Below, piece by piece: positions 1 to 8,729 of a DNA stretch of 64,000 bases. The notes below the pieces were generated by a model. The model saw only the letters and a list, made by a program, of their open reading frames with translations, did no database searches and was not told the origin of the DNA. Position 1 is the stretch's first letter; each line of letters starts with the position of its first letter. The stretch is from contig CANSMW010000009.1 of the NCBI GenBank assembly GCA_947648215.1, positions 1 through 64,000 on the forward strand. Direction: 5' to 3'. The stretch comes from an uncultured Clostridium sp. (GTDB taxonomy: Bacteria; Bacillota; Clostridia; TANB77; CAG-508). Made by a program: the position numbers and the translations under genes.

Positions 1-58
1 TATTCGCTAATAAAATAAAGCTATTTTTTAGTGAAATTTTCAAAAATTATTGACAGTT

Positions 59-403
59 TTATACAATTTTTTCACCAAGTTTTCTACCTGCTAATAAATG
101 GAAATGTAAATGCCCTACTTCTTGTCCTCCATCTTTTCCGCAATTAACAATAACTCGATAACCTTTTTCAAGTATTCCTTGTTCTTTTGCAATATGGTTA
201 ATCACACCGTAAATCTTTCCAACTATTGTTTCATCTTCTTTTGTTAACTCTACTAAAGATGGAATGTGCTTTTTAGGTATGACTAAAATATGAATGGGAG
301 CTGCTGGTTGTATGTCTTTAAACGCAATAATGTCATTGTCTTCATAAACAATTTCAGATGGAATTTCTCTTCTAATAATCTTGCAAAATATACAATCTTC
401 CAT
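59..403 (-). CDS. HIT-family (HinT-like) nucleotide hydrolase
   Basis: A 114-residue histidine-triad protein. Members cleave nucleoside phosphoramidates or aminoacyl-adenylates in the cytosol. The N-terminus carries the zinc-type start CIFCKI. The HxHxHxx catalytic triad is seen as HLHFHLL at about residues 98-104, near the C-terminus as is usual for this family. The length is typical. The start is supported by an AAAGGAG ribosome site. It lies about 90 bases downstream of alaS on the same strand, separated by a dispersed palindrome, so it may be co-transcribed with alaS. The exact substrate cannot be read from the sequence. Confidence 0.93.
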   Translation of the reverse strand: MEDCIFCKIIRREIPSEIVYEDNDIIAFKDIQPAAPIHILVIPKKHIPSLVELTKEDETIVGKIYGVINHIAKEQGILEKGYRVIVNCGKDGGQEVGHLHFHLLAGRKLGEKIV

Positions 404-468
404 GTTTCTTCTCTCCTTTTTTCTTTTCCTACTTAACAGACTTTGAACCTGTCTATACTATTACCTTT

Positions 469-496
469 CAGGTCAATGTAGGCATCGGGTTCCTAC
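469..496. repeat. Dispersed palindrome, family A copy 1
   Basis: A degenerate copy of a repeat whose best form reads GGTCGATG, TAGG, CATCGACC followed by CCTAC. It sits directly after alaS, and the CTA of its CCTAC end is the TAG stop codon of alaS on the minus strand. Confidence 0.6.
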
Positions 497-2250
497 TTTT
501 CTAAAATGGCTTTAATACGTCTTACTCCTGCAGAACTTGCTTCTTCTTTTTTTATTTTGAAAGTACCTAATTCGGATGTGTTTTTTACGTGTGGTCCTCC
601 ACATAATTCTTTTGATACATCACCAATGGAATATACGGTAACAATATCTGGATATTTTTCAATAAACATACATTCTGCACCAGATTTGATTGCTTCTTCT
701 TTTTTCATTTCTTCTATGGTTACTGGTAAATTTTGTTTAATCCATTTATTTACTAAGTTTTCTACTTGTTCCTTTTCTTCTTCCGTTAATTTATGGTCAC
801 AAGAAAAGTCAAAACGCATTCTTTCCGCTGTAATGTTAGAACCTTTTTGGTGAACATCTTTGCCAACAACAGCTTTTAGTGCTGCATTTAAAAGATGAGT
901 AGCTGTATGGTAGCATATGGTTTCTGGGCTTTGATCGGCAAGACCACCTTTAAATTTTTGCTCTGACCCCATTCTAGATTTTTCTTGATGTTCTTTATAT
1001 AATTTTTGGAAGGTTTCCATATCGATATGTAAGCCTTGTTCTTTTGCTAAATCCATGGTTACTTCTGGTGGGAAACCATAAGTATCATATAGTTTGAAAA
1101 CAGTTTGTCCATCAATTGTGCTTTTTTGCTCACTCTTAATTTTTGCAATTGCCTTTTCAAATTCTTTTTCGCCATGTGCTAATGTTTTCATAAATTTGTC
1201 TTTTTCTTCGATTAATACTTGCTTTATCATATCTTTGTTCTTTTCTAAATCGGGATACATTTCTTTTAAGGTTTCAATATTTAAATCGATTAGACCTGCT
1301 AATTCAGTTAAATCGATTCCTAATTTATTTAGATGTCTTGTCATTCTACGAATTAATCTTCTTAGTACATATCCTCTATCTACATTACTTGGTCTTCCAC
1401 CATCGGAAATAATCATCATACTAGAACGTAAATGTTCTGCTACAATTCTTCTACTTGCTATTTCATCGTAGTTTGCAAGTTTTTCTAATTTTTCCATAAT
1501 TGGTAAAAAGATTTCTGTATCATATGGAGTTTCTTTTCCTTGTAATAACATATTCATTCTTTCAAGCCCTAGACCTGTATCCACATTTCTTTGCTTTAAT
1601 TTAGAATACACTCCATCTTTTGATTTATAGTATTCCATAAATACATTATTCCATACTTCTACATATTTACCACATCCGCAAGATGGGTTACATTCTTTGC
1701 TACATGGCTCTTTTCCTGTATCATAAAACATTTCAGTATCTGGACCACAAGGTCCTTCTTCTCCTGCAATCCACCAGTTATCTTCTTTTCCGAAATAATA
1801 AATATGAGCTTCTGGCATTCCCACTTCTTTCCAAATTCTAGCAGATTCTTCATCACGAGGAGCGTCGTTATCTCCTGCAAATACGGTAACCGATAGTTTT
1901 TCTACTGGAATTTCTAATTCTTTGGTTAAAAAATCGAAACTCATTTTAATGGATTCTTCTTTGAAATAATCACCTAATGACCAATTTCCTAGCATTTCAA
2001 AATATGTTAAATGACGGTTATCTCCTACTTCATCAATATCAACAGTTCTTACACATTTTTGAAAATCGGTTAGTCTTGTTCCTTCTGGATGGTTCTCGCC
2101 AAGTAAATATGGTACAAGTGGTTGCATTCCTGCTGTTGTAAATAAGACAGATGGGTCATTTTCTGGAATAAGTGGTGCACTTGGAATAATTTTATGCCCA
2201 TGTTTTTCGAAAAATGTTAAATATTTATTACGAATATCAATTGCTCTCAT
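493..2250 (-). CDS. alaS: Alanyl-tRNA synthetase, short form without C-Ala domain
   Basis: Charges tRNA-Ala with alanine. The 585 residues cover the class II catalytic core, the tRNA-recognition region and the editing domain, whose zinc ligands are visible as HTATH and CGGPH. The protein ends at GVRRIKAILEK, where full-length enzymes (about 870 residues) continue into the DHHA1/C-Ala domain. Similar short forms are known in some bacteria. I prefer the ATG at 2250, which has AAAGGAG-like AAGGAG nine bases upstream, over an ATG 36 bases further up. The stop codon lies inside a dispersed palindrome. It follows rplT after a terminator, so it probably has its own promoter. Confidence 0.95.
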   Translation of the reverse strand: MRAIDIRNKYLTFFEKHGHKIIPSAPLIPENDPSVLFTTAGMQPLVPYLLGENHPEGTRLTDFQKCVRTVDIDEVGDNRHLTYFEMLGNWSLGDYFKEESIKMSFDFLTKELEIPVEKLSVTVFAGDNDAPRDEESARIWKEVGMPEAHIYYFGKEDNWWIAGEEGPCGPDTEMFYDTGKEPCSKECNPSCGCGKYVEVWNNVFMEYYKSKDGVYSKLKQRNVDTGLGLERMNMLLQGKETPYDTEIFLPIMEKLEKLANYDEIASRRIVAEHLRSSMMIISDGGRPSNVDRGYVLRRLIRRMTRHLNKLGIDLTELAGLIDLNIETLKEMYPDLEKNKDMIKQVLIEEKDKFMKTLAHGEKEFEKAIAKIKSEQKSTIDGQTVFKLYDTYGFPPEVTMDLAKEQGLHIDMETFQKLYKEHQEKSRMGSEQKFKGGLADQSPETICYHTATHLLNAALKAVVGKDVHQKGSNITAERMRFDFSCDHKLTEEEKEQVENLVNKWIKQNLPVTIEEMKKEEAIKSGAECMFIEKYPDIVTVYSIGDVSKELCGGPHVKNTSELGTFKIKKEEASSAGVRRIKAILEK

Positions 2251-2302
2251 GTCATCGCTCTCCTTATTTTCATTATGACCCAAATTATATTACAAGATAC
2301 AA

Positions 2303-2330
2303 AAAAAAGCAAGTACTACCTTGCTTTTTT
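2303..2330 (-). terminator. Terminator after rplT
   Basis: An 11-bp stem (AAAAAAGCAAG with CTTGCTTTTTT) around a 6-base loop, with a T tract, lies between rplT and alaS. Confidence 0.85.
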
Positions 2331-2362
2331 GGTATTTTCCTATTTCGTTCTTTTTTGGCTTA

Positions 2363-2713
2363 TTATACTTTTTTCGCCATCTCAACAATTTTTGCAAATG
2401 CAGTAGGATCTGTTACAGCAATTTCTGCTAGCATTTTGCGATTAATGGTTACATTTGCCTTTTTCAATCCTGCAATTAATTTGCTATAGGTTAATCCATT
2501 CATTCTTGCTGCTGCATTAATTCTAGTAATCCATAATTTTCGAAAATCACTTTTCTTATCTTTTCTTCCTACATAAGCATACATTCCAGATTTCATAACT
2601 GCTTGTTTTGCCATTCTAAAACGATAATGTTTTGCTCCATAATATCCTTTTGCCTGTTTCATTATTTTTTTATGTTTTTTACGTGTAATAATTGCACTCT
2701 TCACTCTTGCCAT
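2363..2713 (-). CDS. rplT: Ribosomal protein L20
   Basis: A 116-residue basic protein of full family length. L20 nucleates assembly of the large subunit, and in Bacillota it also represses its own operon through the infC leader. The N-terminus ([16 protein letters not shown]) and the pattern of arginine and lysine residues are diagnostic. It is the last gene of infC-rpmI-rplT and is followed by a strong terminator. No frameshift or CGG codon is present. Confidence 0.98.
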   Translation of the reverse strand: MARVKSAIITRKKHKKIMKQAKGYYGAKHYRFRMAKQAVMKSGMYAYVGRKDKKSDFRKLWITRINAAARMNGLTYSKLIAGLKKANVTINRKMLAEIAVTDPTAFAKIVEMAKKV

Positions 2714-2747
2714 TTCTTTTTCACCTTCCTATTCTTGTTTTTCATTT

Positions 2748-2948
2748 TTAGTTACCATATGGTAATAATTTCTTAATTCCTGCCTCTACTGTTTTATCAG
2801 CATACGCACTTTCTCTTCTAGACATTTTTTGTCTTGATGTTTTAGTTGCTAATCTGTGTCTTGAATTTGCATGTGTTCTTTTTACTTTTCCTGTTGCAGT
2901 ATAAGAATATCTTTTCTTTGCCGCTTTATTGGTTTTTAATTTTGGCAT
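2748..2948 (-). CDS. rpmI: Ribosomal protein L35
   Basis: A 66-residue L35, a small basic large-subunit protein. The ATG at 2948 (MPKLKTNKAAKKRY) fits the family start and has GGGAG ten bases upstream. An upstream in-frame TTG would sit almost on that ribosome site and is unlikely. It is the middle gene of the infC operon. Confidence 0.97.
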   Translation of the reverse strand: MPKLKTNKAAKKRYSYTATGKVKRTHANSRHRLATKTSRQKMSRRESAYADKTVEAGIKKLLPYGN

Positions 2949-2983
2949 AATCTTCAAACTCCCTTCTTTTTTTGATTTCTATA

Positions 2984-3499
2984 TTATTTCTCAGCTTTTT
3001 TAGCTAATATAATAAACATATTTTTACCTTCTAATACTGGTCTCTTTTCCGAAACTGCAATATCGGATAATTCTTCTATGAATTGATTTAAAATGGTTTC
3101 ACCTTGTTTTACATAGTTTAATTCTCTTCCACGAAAACGAACCGTAATTTTTACTTTGCATCCATCTTCTAAGAATTTTCTTGCATTTTTCGCTTTAAAG
3201 TTAAAATCATGTTCCTCTGTATTTGGGGTAATACGAAGTTCTTTTAATTCATATACTTTTTGCTTTTTCTTTGCTTCTTTTTCTTTTTTTGCTTGCTCAA
3301 ATTTATATTTTCCATAGTTCATAATTTTACAAACTGGTGGATTTCCATTTGGTGCTACTAGCACTAAGTCTAAATTTTTCTCATATGCAATATCCAAAGC
3401 CTCCTTCGTATCCATGATTCCTCGTTTTTGTCCTTCATCATCAATTAGTTGTACTTGTTTTTGACGAATTTGTTCATTAATTGGTAATTCTTGTCTGAT
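2984..3499 (-). CDS. infC: Translation initiation factor IF-3, apparent ATC start
   Basis: IF-3 keeps the 30S subunit free and proofreads the start codon and initiator tRNA. The protein has the N-domain (NEQIRQKQVQLID), a lysine-rich linker and the C-domain, about 171 residues in all. The likely start is the rare codon ATC at 3499, eight bases after a perfect GGAGG; the family homology begins just there. The only upstream standard start, a TTG at 3514, overlaps the GGAGG itself and has no ribosome site. Rare AUU/AUC starts are the known basis of IF-3 self-control in other bacteria. First gene of the infC-rpmI-rplT operon. Confidence 0.93.
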   Translation of the reverse strand: MRQELPINEQIRQKQVQLIDDEGQKRGIMDTKEALDIAYEKNLDLVLVAPNGNPPVCKIMNYGKYKFEQAKKEKEAKKKQKVYELKELRITPNTEEHDFNFKAKNARKFLEDGCKVKITVRFRGRELNYVKQGETILNQFIEELSDIAVSEKRPVLEGKNMFIILAKKAEK

Positions 3500-3510
3500 T
3501 GAAAACACCT

Positions 3511-3629
3511 CCAAAAAATAAGATTGACTCTGTTAAAAGTCAATCCACACTACTCTCCATTATATTTTCTATAATAGTACAAATTTTTATTACCTTTTTC
3601 TTTCATTTCGATAAGGTGAGAAGTGGATT
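3511..3629 (-). promoter_or_regulatory. infC leader attenuator (L20-leader type)
   Basis: On the minus strand, GATTGACT and AGTCAATC (plus-strand 3522-3545) form an 8-bp hairpin followed by TTATTTTTT and then the infC ribosome site, which is an intrinsic terminator just before the gene. The GTGGATT segment overlapping the left arm can pair instead with AATCCAC about 80 bases upstream (plus-strand 3623-3629), giving a mutually exclusive antiterminator. This layout matches the L20-responsive leaders of Bacillota. The ligand is inferred. Confidence 0.7.
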
Positions 3630-3650
3630 TCTTCTTCTTTTAACTAATTA

Positions 3651-3678
3651 ATTATATCATTTTTTTTGTTTTTGTCAA
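3651..3678 (-). promoter_or_regulatory. Promoter of the infC operon
   Basis: A minus-strand TTGACA (3673-3678) and TATAAT (3651-3656) are separated by 16 bases, about 150 bases before infC. Confidence 0.75.
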
Positions 3679-3717
3679 TCCCTTTTATGAAATTTCCCTG
3701 GATTCTACACTTTTTAT

Positions 3718-3746
3718 TTGACATAATGTTGTAAGTATGGTATGAT
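3718..3746 (+). promoter_or_regulatory. Promoter of the first orphan paralogue
   Basis: TTGACA (3718-3723), a 17-base spacer and TATGAT (3741-3746). The stretch is nearly the same as the promoter at 4464-4492. Confidence 0.8.
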
Positions 3747-3778
3747 TAAATTATATTTGAGTAAAGGAGGGAAATCCT

Positions 3779-4111
3779 ATGACAGGAGAGGATATTCAAA
3801 AAAAAATAACTGACACCAATTTTTTTGTTTCTAAGATATTAGCATTTGAAAAAGCTGCTGAATCAGGAGCTCCTTTTGAGCTCGAAACTAAAGAAAACGC
3901 CTTAGATTTTTTATGTCGATACGCAGTTTTACAGATGACTAACGAAAAAGGTTATCGGTACAATGAGTATAAGTTGCTAAAGACTTATACGTCGGTTATG
4001 TCAAAACTAAACCGTACGAACCAAGTATCCTGTTCCTACTTTTTAGAGAAGCCCCAAAAAGAATTTATTCTTGTTCTTATGGGAAACCTTTGCTTTAAGT
4101 TTTATAGATAA
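3779..4111 (+). CDS. Uncharacterised 110-residue protein, paralogue 1
   Basis: Not recognised. It is soluble and mixed alpha/beta, with no signal peptide. It is a clear paralogue of the gene at 4524: both start M-x-G-x-DI, share an AFE motif, a central LEMT/LQMT segment, and an NxCFK ending. The ATG has a strong AAAGGAGG site, its own promoter and its own terminator, so it is a stand-alone unit. It carries an in-frame CGG (3956-3958) read straight through; skipping its C would give a stop within eight codons. In-frame CGG is otherwise absent from conserved genes here, which suggests a recent arrival. Confidence 0.75.
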   Translation: MTGEDIQKKITDTNFFVSKILAFEKAAESGAPFELETKENALDFLCRYAVLQMTNEKGYRYNEYKLLKTYTSVMSKLNRTNQVSCSYFLEKPQKEFILVLMGNLCFKFYR

Positions 4112-4149
4112 AGCAAATCATAACCGCACGTAAAACGTGCGGTTTGCTC
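4111..4149 (+). terminator. Terminator after the first orphan paralogue
   Basis: AACCGCACG and CGTGCGGTT pair around TAAAA, extended by AGCAAA with TTTGCT, right after the stop codon. From here to 4463 I see no gene-like signal apart from the next promoter. Confidence 0.75.
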
Positions 4150-4463
4150 TTACCCTAAAAGGGTATTGTACTGGCACAGTTGGGGGTTAATTCCTCTTGA
4201 ACAGTCCGTCAACCGCATTTCTTTCTCAAGCTACCGCTTAAGTGTTCCTACTCCTTTTTCCTTTTAGGTATCCTACAAATGATGATACGCTTATTTTCGG
4301 TGGTATACTTACTAACATATGTATGTAAGCTTTTTATTCATTTGCTTCTATTATTTCTACCCCTTTTTGTTCGTACTATGTTCTTATTATTTTTCCTATG
4401 TCCATTTTTATCTTTCCATATAATATTGGTCTCCTATATTGGGGGGCAAATACATGCTTTCGT

Positions 4464-4492
4464 TTGACATAATATTGCAAATGTGGTATGAT
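4464..4492 (+). promoter_or_regulatory. Promoter of the second orphan paralogue
   Basis: TTGACA (4464-4469), a 17-base spacer and TATGAT (4487-4492), nearly identical to the promoter at 3718-3746 in the core elements and flanking bases. Confidence 0.8.
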
Positions 4493-4523
4493 TAAAATAA
4501 TCGAATAGTAAAGGAGGTACCGT

Positions 4524-4859
4524 ATGAATGGTCGGGATATTCTAGACATACTAAACTATTCCGATTCTTTTTACCTTAATGCATTAGCTTTTGAGGATGC
4601 TATTAAGAATGGGAAATGTTTTGTAATGGATACTCCAGATCTGGCACTAGAGTTTTTGAGTGTCTACGTGGTTTTAGAAATGACTAAAGAAGCAGACTAT
4701 TTATGGCATGACCTTTCTAAATTATCTAAAACCCATGACCGTATTAATCTTATCTTAAAGACCAAAAACAAAATTGCCAGTACAGATTTTTTATCCAGTC
4801 CATCGCCGGAGAAATTTTATTTCGTTCTTCGGGACAACACTTGCTTTAAATTATCCTAA
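4524..4859 (+). CDS. Uncharacterised 111-residue protein, paralogue 2
   Basis: Not recognised; a paralogue of the 3779 gene with the same architecture, promoter type, AAAGGAGG ribosome site and downstream hairpin. Two in-frame CGG codons occur, at codon 4 (4533-4535) and near the C-terminus (4830-4832). Skipping the C of the first would stop translation two codons later, so if the gene works, CGG must be read in frame here. No membrane segment or known catalytic motif is visible. Confidence 0.75.
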   Translation: MNGRDILDILNYSDSFYLNALAFEDAIKNGKCFVMDTPDLALEFLSVYVVLEMTKEADYLWHDLSKLSKTHDRINLILKTKNKIASTDFLSSPSPEKFYFVLRDNTCFKLS

Positions 4860-4868
4860 AGCAAAAAC

Positions 4869-4900
4869 GGATTGCAAACAAAATTTGCAATCCATTTTTT
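4869..4900. terminator. Bidirectional terminator
   Basis: GGATTGCAAA and TTTGCAATCC pair around CAAAA, followed by a T run. It serves the plus-strand orphan and could also end the minus-strand gene that stops at 4907. Confidence 0.8.
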
Positions 4901-4906
4901 ATTGTT

Positions 4907-5810
4907 TTAACCAATTTCTCTTTCCTCATCCTCTTTTGCGACCCTATAACGATCTGTATGTTGTTTTTGATTTGCTTCCTCTACCATATCTGATTTTTTT
5001 ATATATTCTAATATTTCTAATTCACATATTCTTTTGATTTTCTCCTCTGGTGTTCGTTCTGAATCTCTCATAATGTTATCAATTGTTGCTTGACTAGTCG
5101 TATAAGAAGTAACACAATATTTCTCTTGAAATTCCTTTCTTGCACTATTTTCCTTTTTTTCTTTTAGTACTTCCATTTCAACAAGACTTTTTCTTGCTTC
5201 TGAAGGTCTAACTTCTAATGTTCCTGCCACATAATGAACCACTTTATCCGGAAGTTTCGCTTTCTCTCTTTTATGTATATAGTCGTATAATTGCATTGTT
5301 CCAATACTTTTATACTTTTCATAAGAACTGTTTGCTCTTTCAAATTCTTCTTCACTAATATCATATACTTTAAGCATACTGTCTTGGTCTGTTTTACCTT
5401 CTCGTACTTGTTGAACTGCAGCACATAACAAAAAATTTTCTATTACAGAAACAGCTTCTAACTCCATGGGATTAAATTTTTTATCTCCCCCGTGTTTCTC
5501 TTATCGCACTGCTAACAATATCTCTACCTGCTTGTGTACTAATATCTGTTAGATTTGCTTCTGGGTTTTTTATTTTAATTTTCTCAATCCCTGAAGAAAA
5601 TGCTTCAAACCTAGGCATTAATTCCTTTTTGTTTTTAACATCAAAACCATTTTTTCTGTATAAATCAACTAATTTGAAAATATTTACTCCACTTAATCCC
5701 CTTCGGCATTCTTCATATACCTTTAATTCTGATAAATAGCTTTTATACTTATCATACGCCTCTAAAATCTTCTCATCTTTAATTTGATCTCTACCACACA
5801 TTTTTTTCAT
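4907..5810 (-). CDS. Uncharacterised ~300-residue protein, likely joined by +1 shift at CGG
   Basis: Not recognised. Two adjacent open frames (5810 to 5481, and 5467 to 4907) become one 300-residue protein if the C of the in-frame CGG at codon 107 (5490-5492) is skipped. The join reads IRETGGDKKFNPMELEAV. Without the shift the first frame ends three codons after CGG. The downstream ATG at 5467 has only a weak, distant GGGGGAG, so a separate second gene is possible but less attractive. The fused product is soluble, charged and mostly helical. A 33-bp palindrome overlaps its promoter. Confidence 0.6.
5490..5492 (-). other. CGG +1 shift site, orphan gene
   Basis: In-frame ACA CGG GGG. Skipping C gives ACA GGG and opens the frame that ends at 4907. 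No family alignment backs it, so this is the least certain of the fourteen sites. Confidence 0.55.
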
Positions 5811-5843
5811 ACGTACTCACTTCCTTTGTACTCATATACTTCT

Positions 5844-5872
5844 ATTTTACAACATTTTACATAAAATTGCAA
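5844..5872 (-). promoter_or_regulatory. Promoter of the 4907-5810 gene
   Basis: A minus-strand TTGCAA (5867-5872), a 17-base spacer and TAAAAT (5844-5849). The -35 element is the loop of the palindrome at 5854-5886. Confidence 0.6.
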
Positions 5873-5886
5873 GTTTTATGTAAAAT
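5854..5886. promoter_or_regulatory. 33-bp perfect palindrome, probable operator
   Basis: Arms ATTTTACATAAAA and TTTTATGTAAAAT are perfect inverted copies (13 bp) around TTGCAAG. The element covers the -35 region and much of the spacer of the promoter for the orphan gene, a position typical of a repressor site. No regulator is identified. Confidence 0.6.
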
Positions 5887-5900
5887 TCCGCCATTTTTCT

Positions 5901-6254
5901 CTAATTTTCCCTTACATTTTCTATTAATTCCTTACATTCTTTCCAATCGATTACCTTCAAAATATCGTATTCCTTTTGCATTCTATTTAAAATCTGTTTG
6001 GTTTCATCTTTGGAGTCTAAATCTGCTACAATAATATCTTTTACCCATTCTTCTTTTCCATATAAAAAACGAAACAAAATGGAACGCATAAAACCTTCAA
6101 TTCTTTGTTCTTGATTTTTTACCGCAATGACCATATAAATGCCATCTGACTTTAATTTTGTATAGGTACATATGTATATTACACTTTTAATAATCTCGAT
6201 TAAGCCATAAAGTGCTAATGTCCACAGGATTGCATTTAAAACAAATTGTTCCAT
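5901..6254 (-). CDS. Small membrane-anchored protein with glycosyltransferase-2-like start
   Basis: A 117-residue protein. An N-terminal transmembrane helix (about residues 5-27) is followed by a domain resembling the opening of a GT-A fold: an MVIAVKNQE strand, then an IIVADLDSKDET segment that recalls the DxD region. It is far shorter than a functional glycosyltransferase, so catalysis is doubtful. The ATG at 6254 has GGGAGG upstream and is preferred over a longer start. It is divergent from pflB. Confidence 0.6.
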   Translation of the reverse strand: MEQFVLNAILWTLALYGLIEIIKSVIYICTYTKLKSDGIYMVIAVKNQEQRIEGFMRSILFRFLYGKEEWVKDIIVADLDSKDETKQILNRMQKEYDILKVIDWKECKELIENVREN

Positions 6255-6321
6255 GTTACATTCCTCCCTAAAAACTAGTATATGCAACTTCGACAAAATT
6301 GGTTACAACAAAAAAATTTTA

Positions 6322-6350
6322 TTGCTTTCCAATTTTTCTTATGTTATGAT
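6322..6350 (+). promoter_or_regulatory. Promoter of pflB
   Basis: TTGCTT (6322-6327), a 17-base spacer and TATGAT (6345-6350). A short AAGAGA/TCTCTT hairpin lies in the 5' untranslated region. Confidence 0.6.
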
Positions 6351-6416
6351 AGAGATTGGTTATAATAAAATCAAAATAAAGAGATTTTTTCTCTTAAAAT
6401 AGAAAGGAGAATGAGA

Positions 6417-8651
6417 ATGAATTTTAAACAATGGGAAGGATTTCAAAATGGAGACTGGCAAAAGGAAATTGATGTACGAGGTTTTATTCAAACCAATTAC
6501 ACACCTTATGAAGGAGATGCTAACTTTTTAAGTGCTCCTACTGATAAAACCAAAAAACTATGGGAAAAAGTATTAGAATTGTATAAAAAGGAAAAAGAAA
6601 ATGGTGGAGTTTTGGATATTGATACCAAAACCATTTCTACCATTTCTGCACACGAAGCAGGCTATATTGATAAGGATTTAGAAGAAATTGTTGGGCTTCA
6701 AACTGACAGACCTTTAAAAAGAGCCATTATGCCTTTTGGTGGTATTAAAATTGTAGAAAAATCTTGTACTGCCTATGGAAGAGAAGTTGACCCTGACGTA
6801 AGTCGTATTTTTCACACGATTCGTAAAACACACAATGATGGGGTATTTAGCGTATATACTCCAGACATTCGTGCTGCTAGAAGTTCACATTTAATTACTG
6901 GTCTTCCAGATGGTTATGGACGTGGAAGAATTATTGGAGATTATCGCCGTGTGGCTCTATACGGTGTGGATGTGCTAATTTCAGAAAAGAAGGAACAATT
7001 AGAACATTTAAATGTGGATGTGTTAACCGAAAATATCATCCATGAAAGAGAAGAAATTTCGGAACAAATTGCTGCTTTGGAACAATTAAAAATAATGGCT
7101 CTTAAATATGGTTTTGATATTGCAAAACCAGCAGGCAATGCAAAAGAAGCCATCCAATGGACCTATTTTGCTTACCTTGCTTCTGTAAAAGACCAAAATG
7201 GTGCTGCTATGAGTTTAGGTCGTGTTACTACTTTCTTAGATATTTATATTGAGCGAGATTTACAAAATGGCACTTTAACCGAAGAACAGGCACAAGAACT
7301 AATGGATCATTTTGTTATGAAATTACGTTTAATTCGTTTCTTACGAACACCAGAATATAACGAATTATTTAGTGGAGACCCTGTTTGGGTAACCGAATCC
7401 ATTGGTGGTATGGGAATTGATGGAAGAACTTTAGTTACCAAAAACTCGTATCGTATGCTATATACCTTAGTTAATTTAGGTCCTGCACCAGAACCAAATA
7501 TGACGGTGCTTTGGTCAACCAGACTACCACAAAGTTTTAAAGATTTTTGTGCCGATTTATCCATTAAAACCTCATCAATTCAATATGAAAATGATGATTT
7601 AATGAGAAAATATTGGGGTGATGATTATGGAATTGCTTGTTGTGTATCTGCTATGCGAATTGGAAAACAAATGCAATTCTTTGGTGCTAGATGTAACCTT
7701 GCCAAAACCCTACTTTATGCCATCAATGGTGGAAGAGACGAATTGTCTGGTAGGCAAGTAACTCCAAGGTTTGAACCAGTTACCTCCGAGTATTTAGACT
7801 ATAATGATGTTATGGCAAAATTTGATACCATGATGGATTATGTGGCAAAAATTTATATAAAAGCCTTAAATGCGATTCATTTTATGCATGATAAATACTC
7901 CTATGAAGCCCTCGAGATGGCTCTTCATGACCACGAAATTTTAAGAACCATGGCATGTGGAATTGCTGGGCTTTCCGTTGTAACCGACTCTTTATCTGCC
8001 ATTAAATATGCAAACGTAAAAGTAATTCGTGATGAAACCGGTCTTGCTACCGATTATGAAGTAGAAGGCGATTTTCCAAAATACGGAAACGATGACGACC
8101 GTGTTGATGAGATTGCCGTTATGCTTACCAAAACCTTTTTAAAGAAATTACAAAAATACCAAACTTACCGAAATAGTAGAACTACCTTGTCTATTTTAAC
8201 CATTACTTCTAATGTTGTTTATGGAAAAGCAACAGGAAACACACCAGATGGAAGAAGAGCTGGAGAACCTTTTGGACCTGGTGCAAACCCACTTCATGGA
8301 AGAGATGTAAATGGTGCTTTGGCTGTTATGAATTCCGTTAGTAAACTTCCTTACGAATATGCCCAAGATGGTATTTCTTACACCTTCTCAATTACTCCAG
8401 CCACTCTTGGAAAAGACAAAACCACAAGAGTTCATAATTTGGTTTCCATGTTAGATGGATACTTCCTACAAGAAGGACATCATATTAATGTAAATGTATT
8501 TGATAAGACTTTATTAGAAGACGCTATGGAGCACCCAGAAAAATATCCACAACTTACCATTCGTGTTTCTGGTTATGCCGTGCATTTTACCAAATTAACT
8601 CGTGAGCAACAATTAGACGTTATTCATAGAACCATCCATGAAAGAATGTAA
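6417..8651 (+). CDS. pflB: Formate C-acetyltransferase (pyruvate formate-lyase)
   Basis: Converts pyruvate and CoA to acetyl-CoA and formate in anaerobic fermentation. The 744 residues match the family length. The catalytic cysteine pair is seen in IACCVSAM near residue 408, and the glycyl-radical motif RVSGYAVHF near residue 718. The ATG at 6417 is seven bases after AAAGGAG; the ATG six bases upstream is too close to it. No activating enzyme gene (pflA) is adjacent. It stands alone, with its own promoter and terminator. No in-frame CGG. Confidence 0.98.
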   Translation: MNFKQWEGFQNGDWQKEIDVRGFIQTNYTPYEGDANFLSAPTDKTKKLWEKVLELYKKEKENGGVLDIDTKTISTISAHEAGYIDKDLEEIVGLQTDRPLKRAIMPFGGIKIVEKSCTAYGREVDPDVSRIFHTIRKTHNDGVFSVYTPDIRAARSSHLITGLPDGYGRGRIIGDYRRVALYGVDVLISEKKEQLEHLNVDVLTENIIHEREEISEQIAALEQLKIMALKYGFDIAKPAGNAKEAIQWTYFAYLASVKDQNGAAMSLGRVTTFLDIYIERDLQNGTLTEEQAQELMDHFVMKLRLIRFLRTPEYNELFSGDPVWVTESIGGMGIDGRTLVTKNSYRMLYTLVNLGPAPEPNMTVLWSTRLPQSFKDFCADLSIKTSSIQYENDDLMRKYWGDDYGIACCVSAMRIGKQMQFFGARCNLAKTLLYAINGGRDELSGRQVTPRFEPVTSEYLDYNDVMAKFDTMMDYVAKIYIKALNAIHFMHDKYSYEALEMALHDHEILRTMACGIAGLSVVTDSLSAIKYANVKVIRDETGLATDYEVEGDFPKYGNDDDRVDEIAVMLTKTFLKKLQKYQTYRNSRTTLSILTITSNVVYGKATGNTPDGRRAGEPFGPGANPLHGRDVNGALAVMNSVSKLPYEYAQDGISYTFSITPATLGKDKTTRVHNLVSMLDGYFLQEGHHINVNVFDKTLLEDAMEHPEKYPQLTIRVSGYAVHFTKLTREQQLDVIHRTIHERM

Positions 8652-8669
8652 CTATTTAAATTTTTACTT

Positions 8670-8702
8670 CATAAAAGTCCCTTCTCCAAAGGGACTTTTA
8701 TG
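8670..8702. terminator. Bidirectional terminator between pflB and clpC
   Basis: CATAAAAGTCCCTT and AAGGGACTTTTATG form a 14-bp stem with a 5-base loop between convergent genes; A and T tracts flank both sides. Confidence 0.9.
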
Positions 8703-8729
8703 ATATCTTATAAAATTGTTTATCATTTT

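Noticed and set aside
4279-4467. Small hydrophobic plus-strand open frame
   Set aside because: No ribosome site; it lies in the gap after a terminator and runs into the next promoter region.
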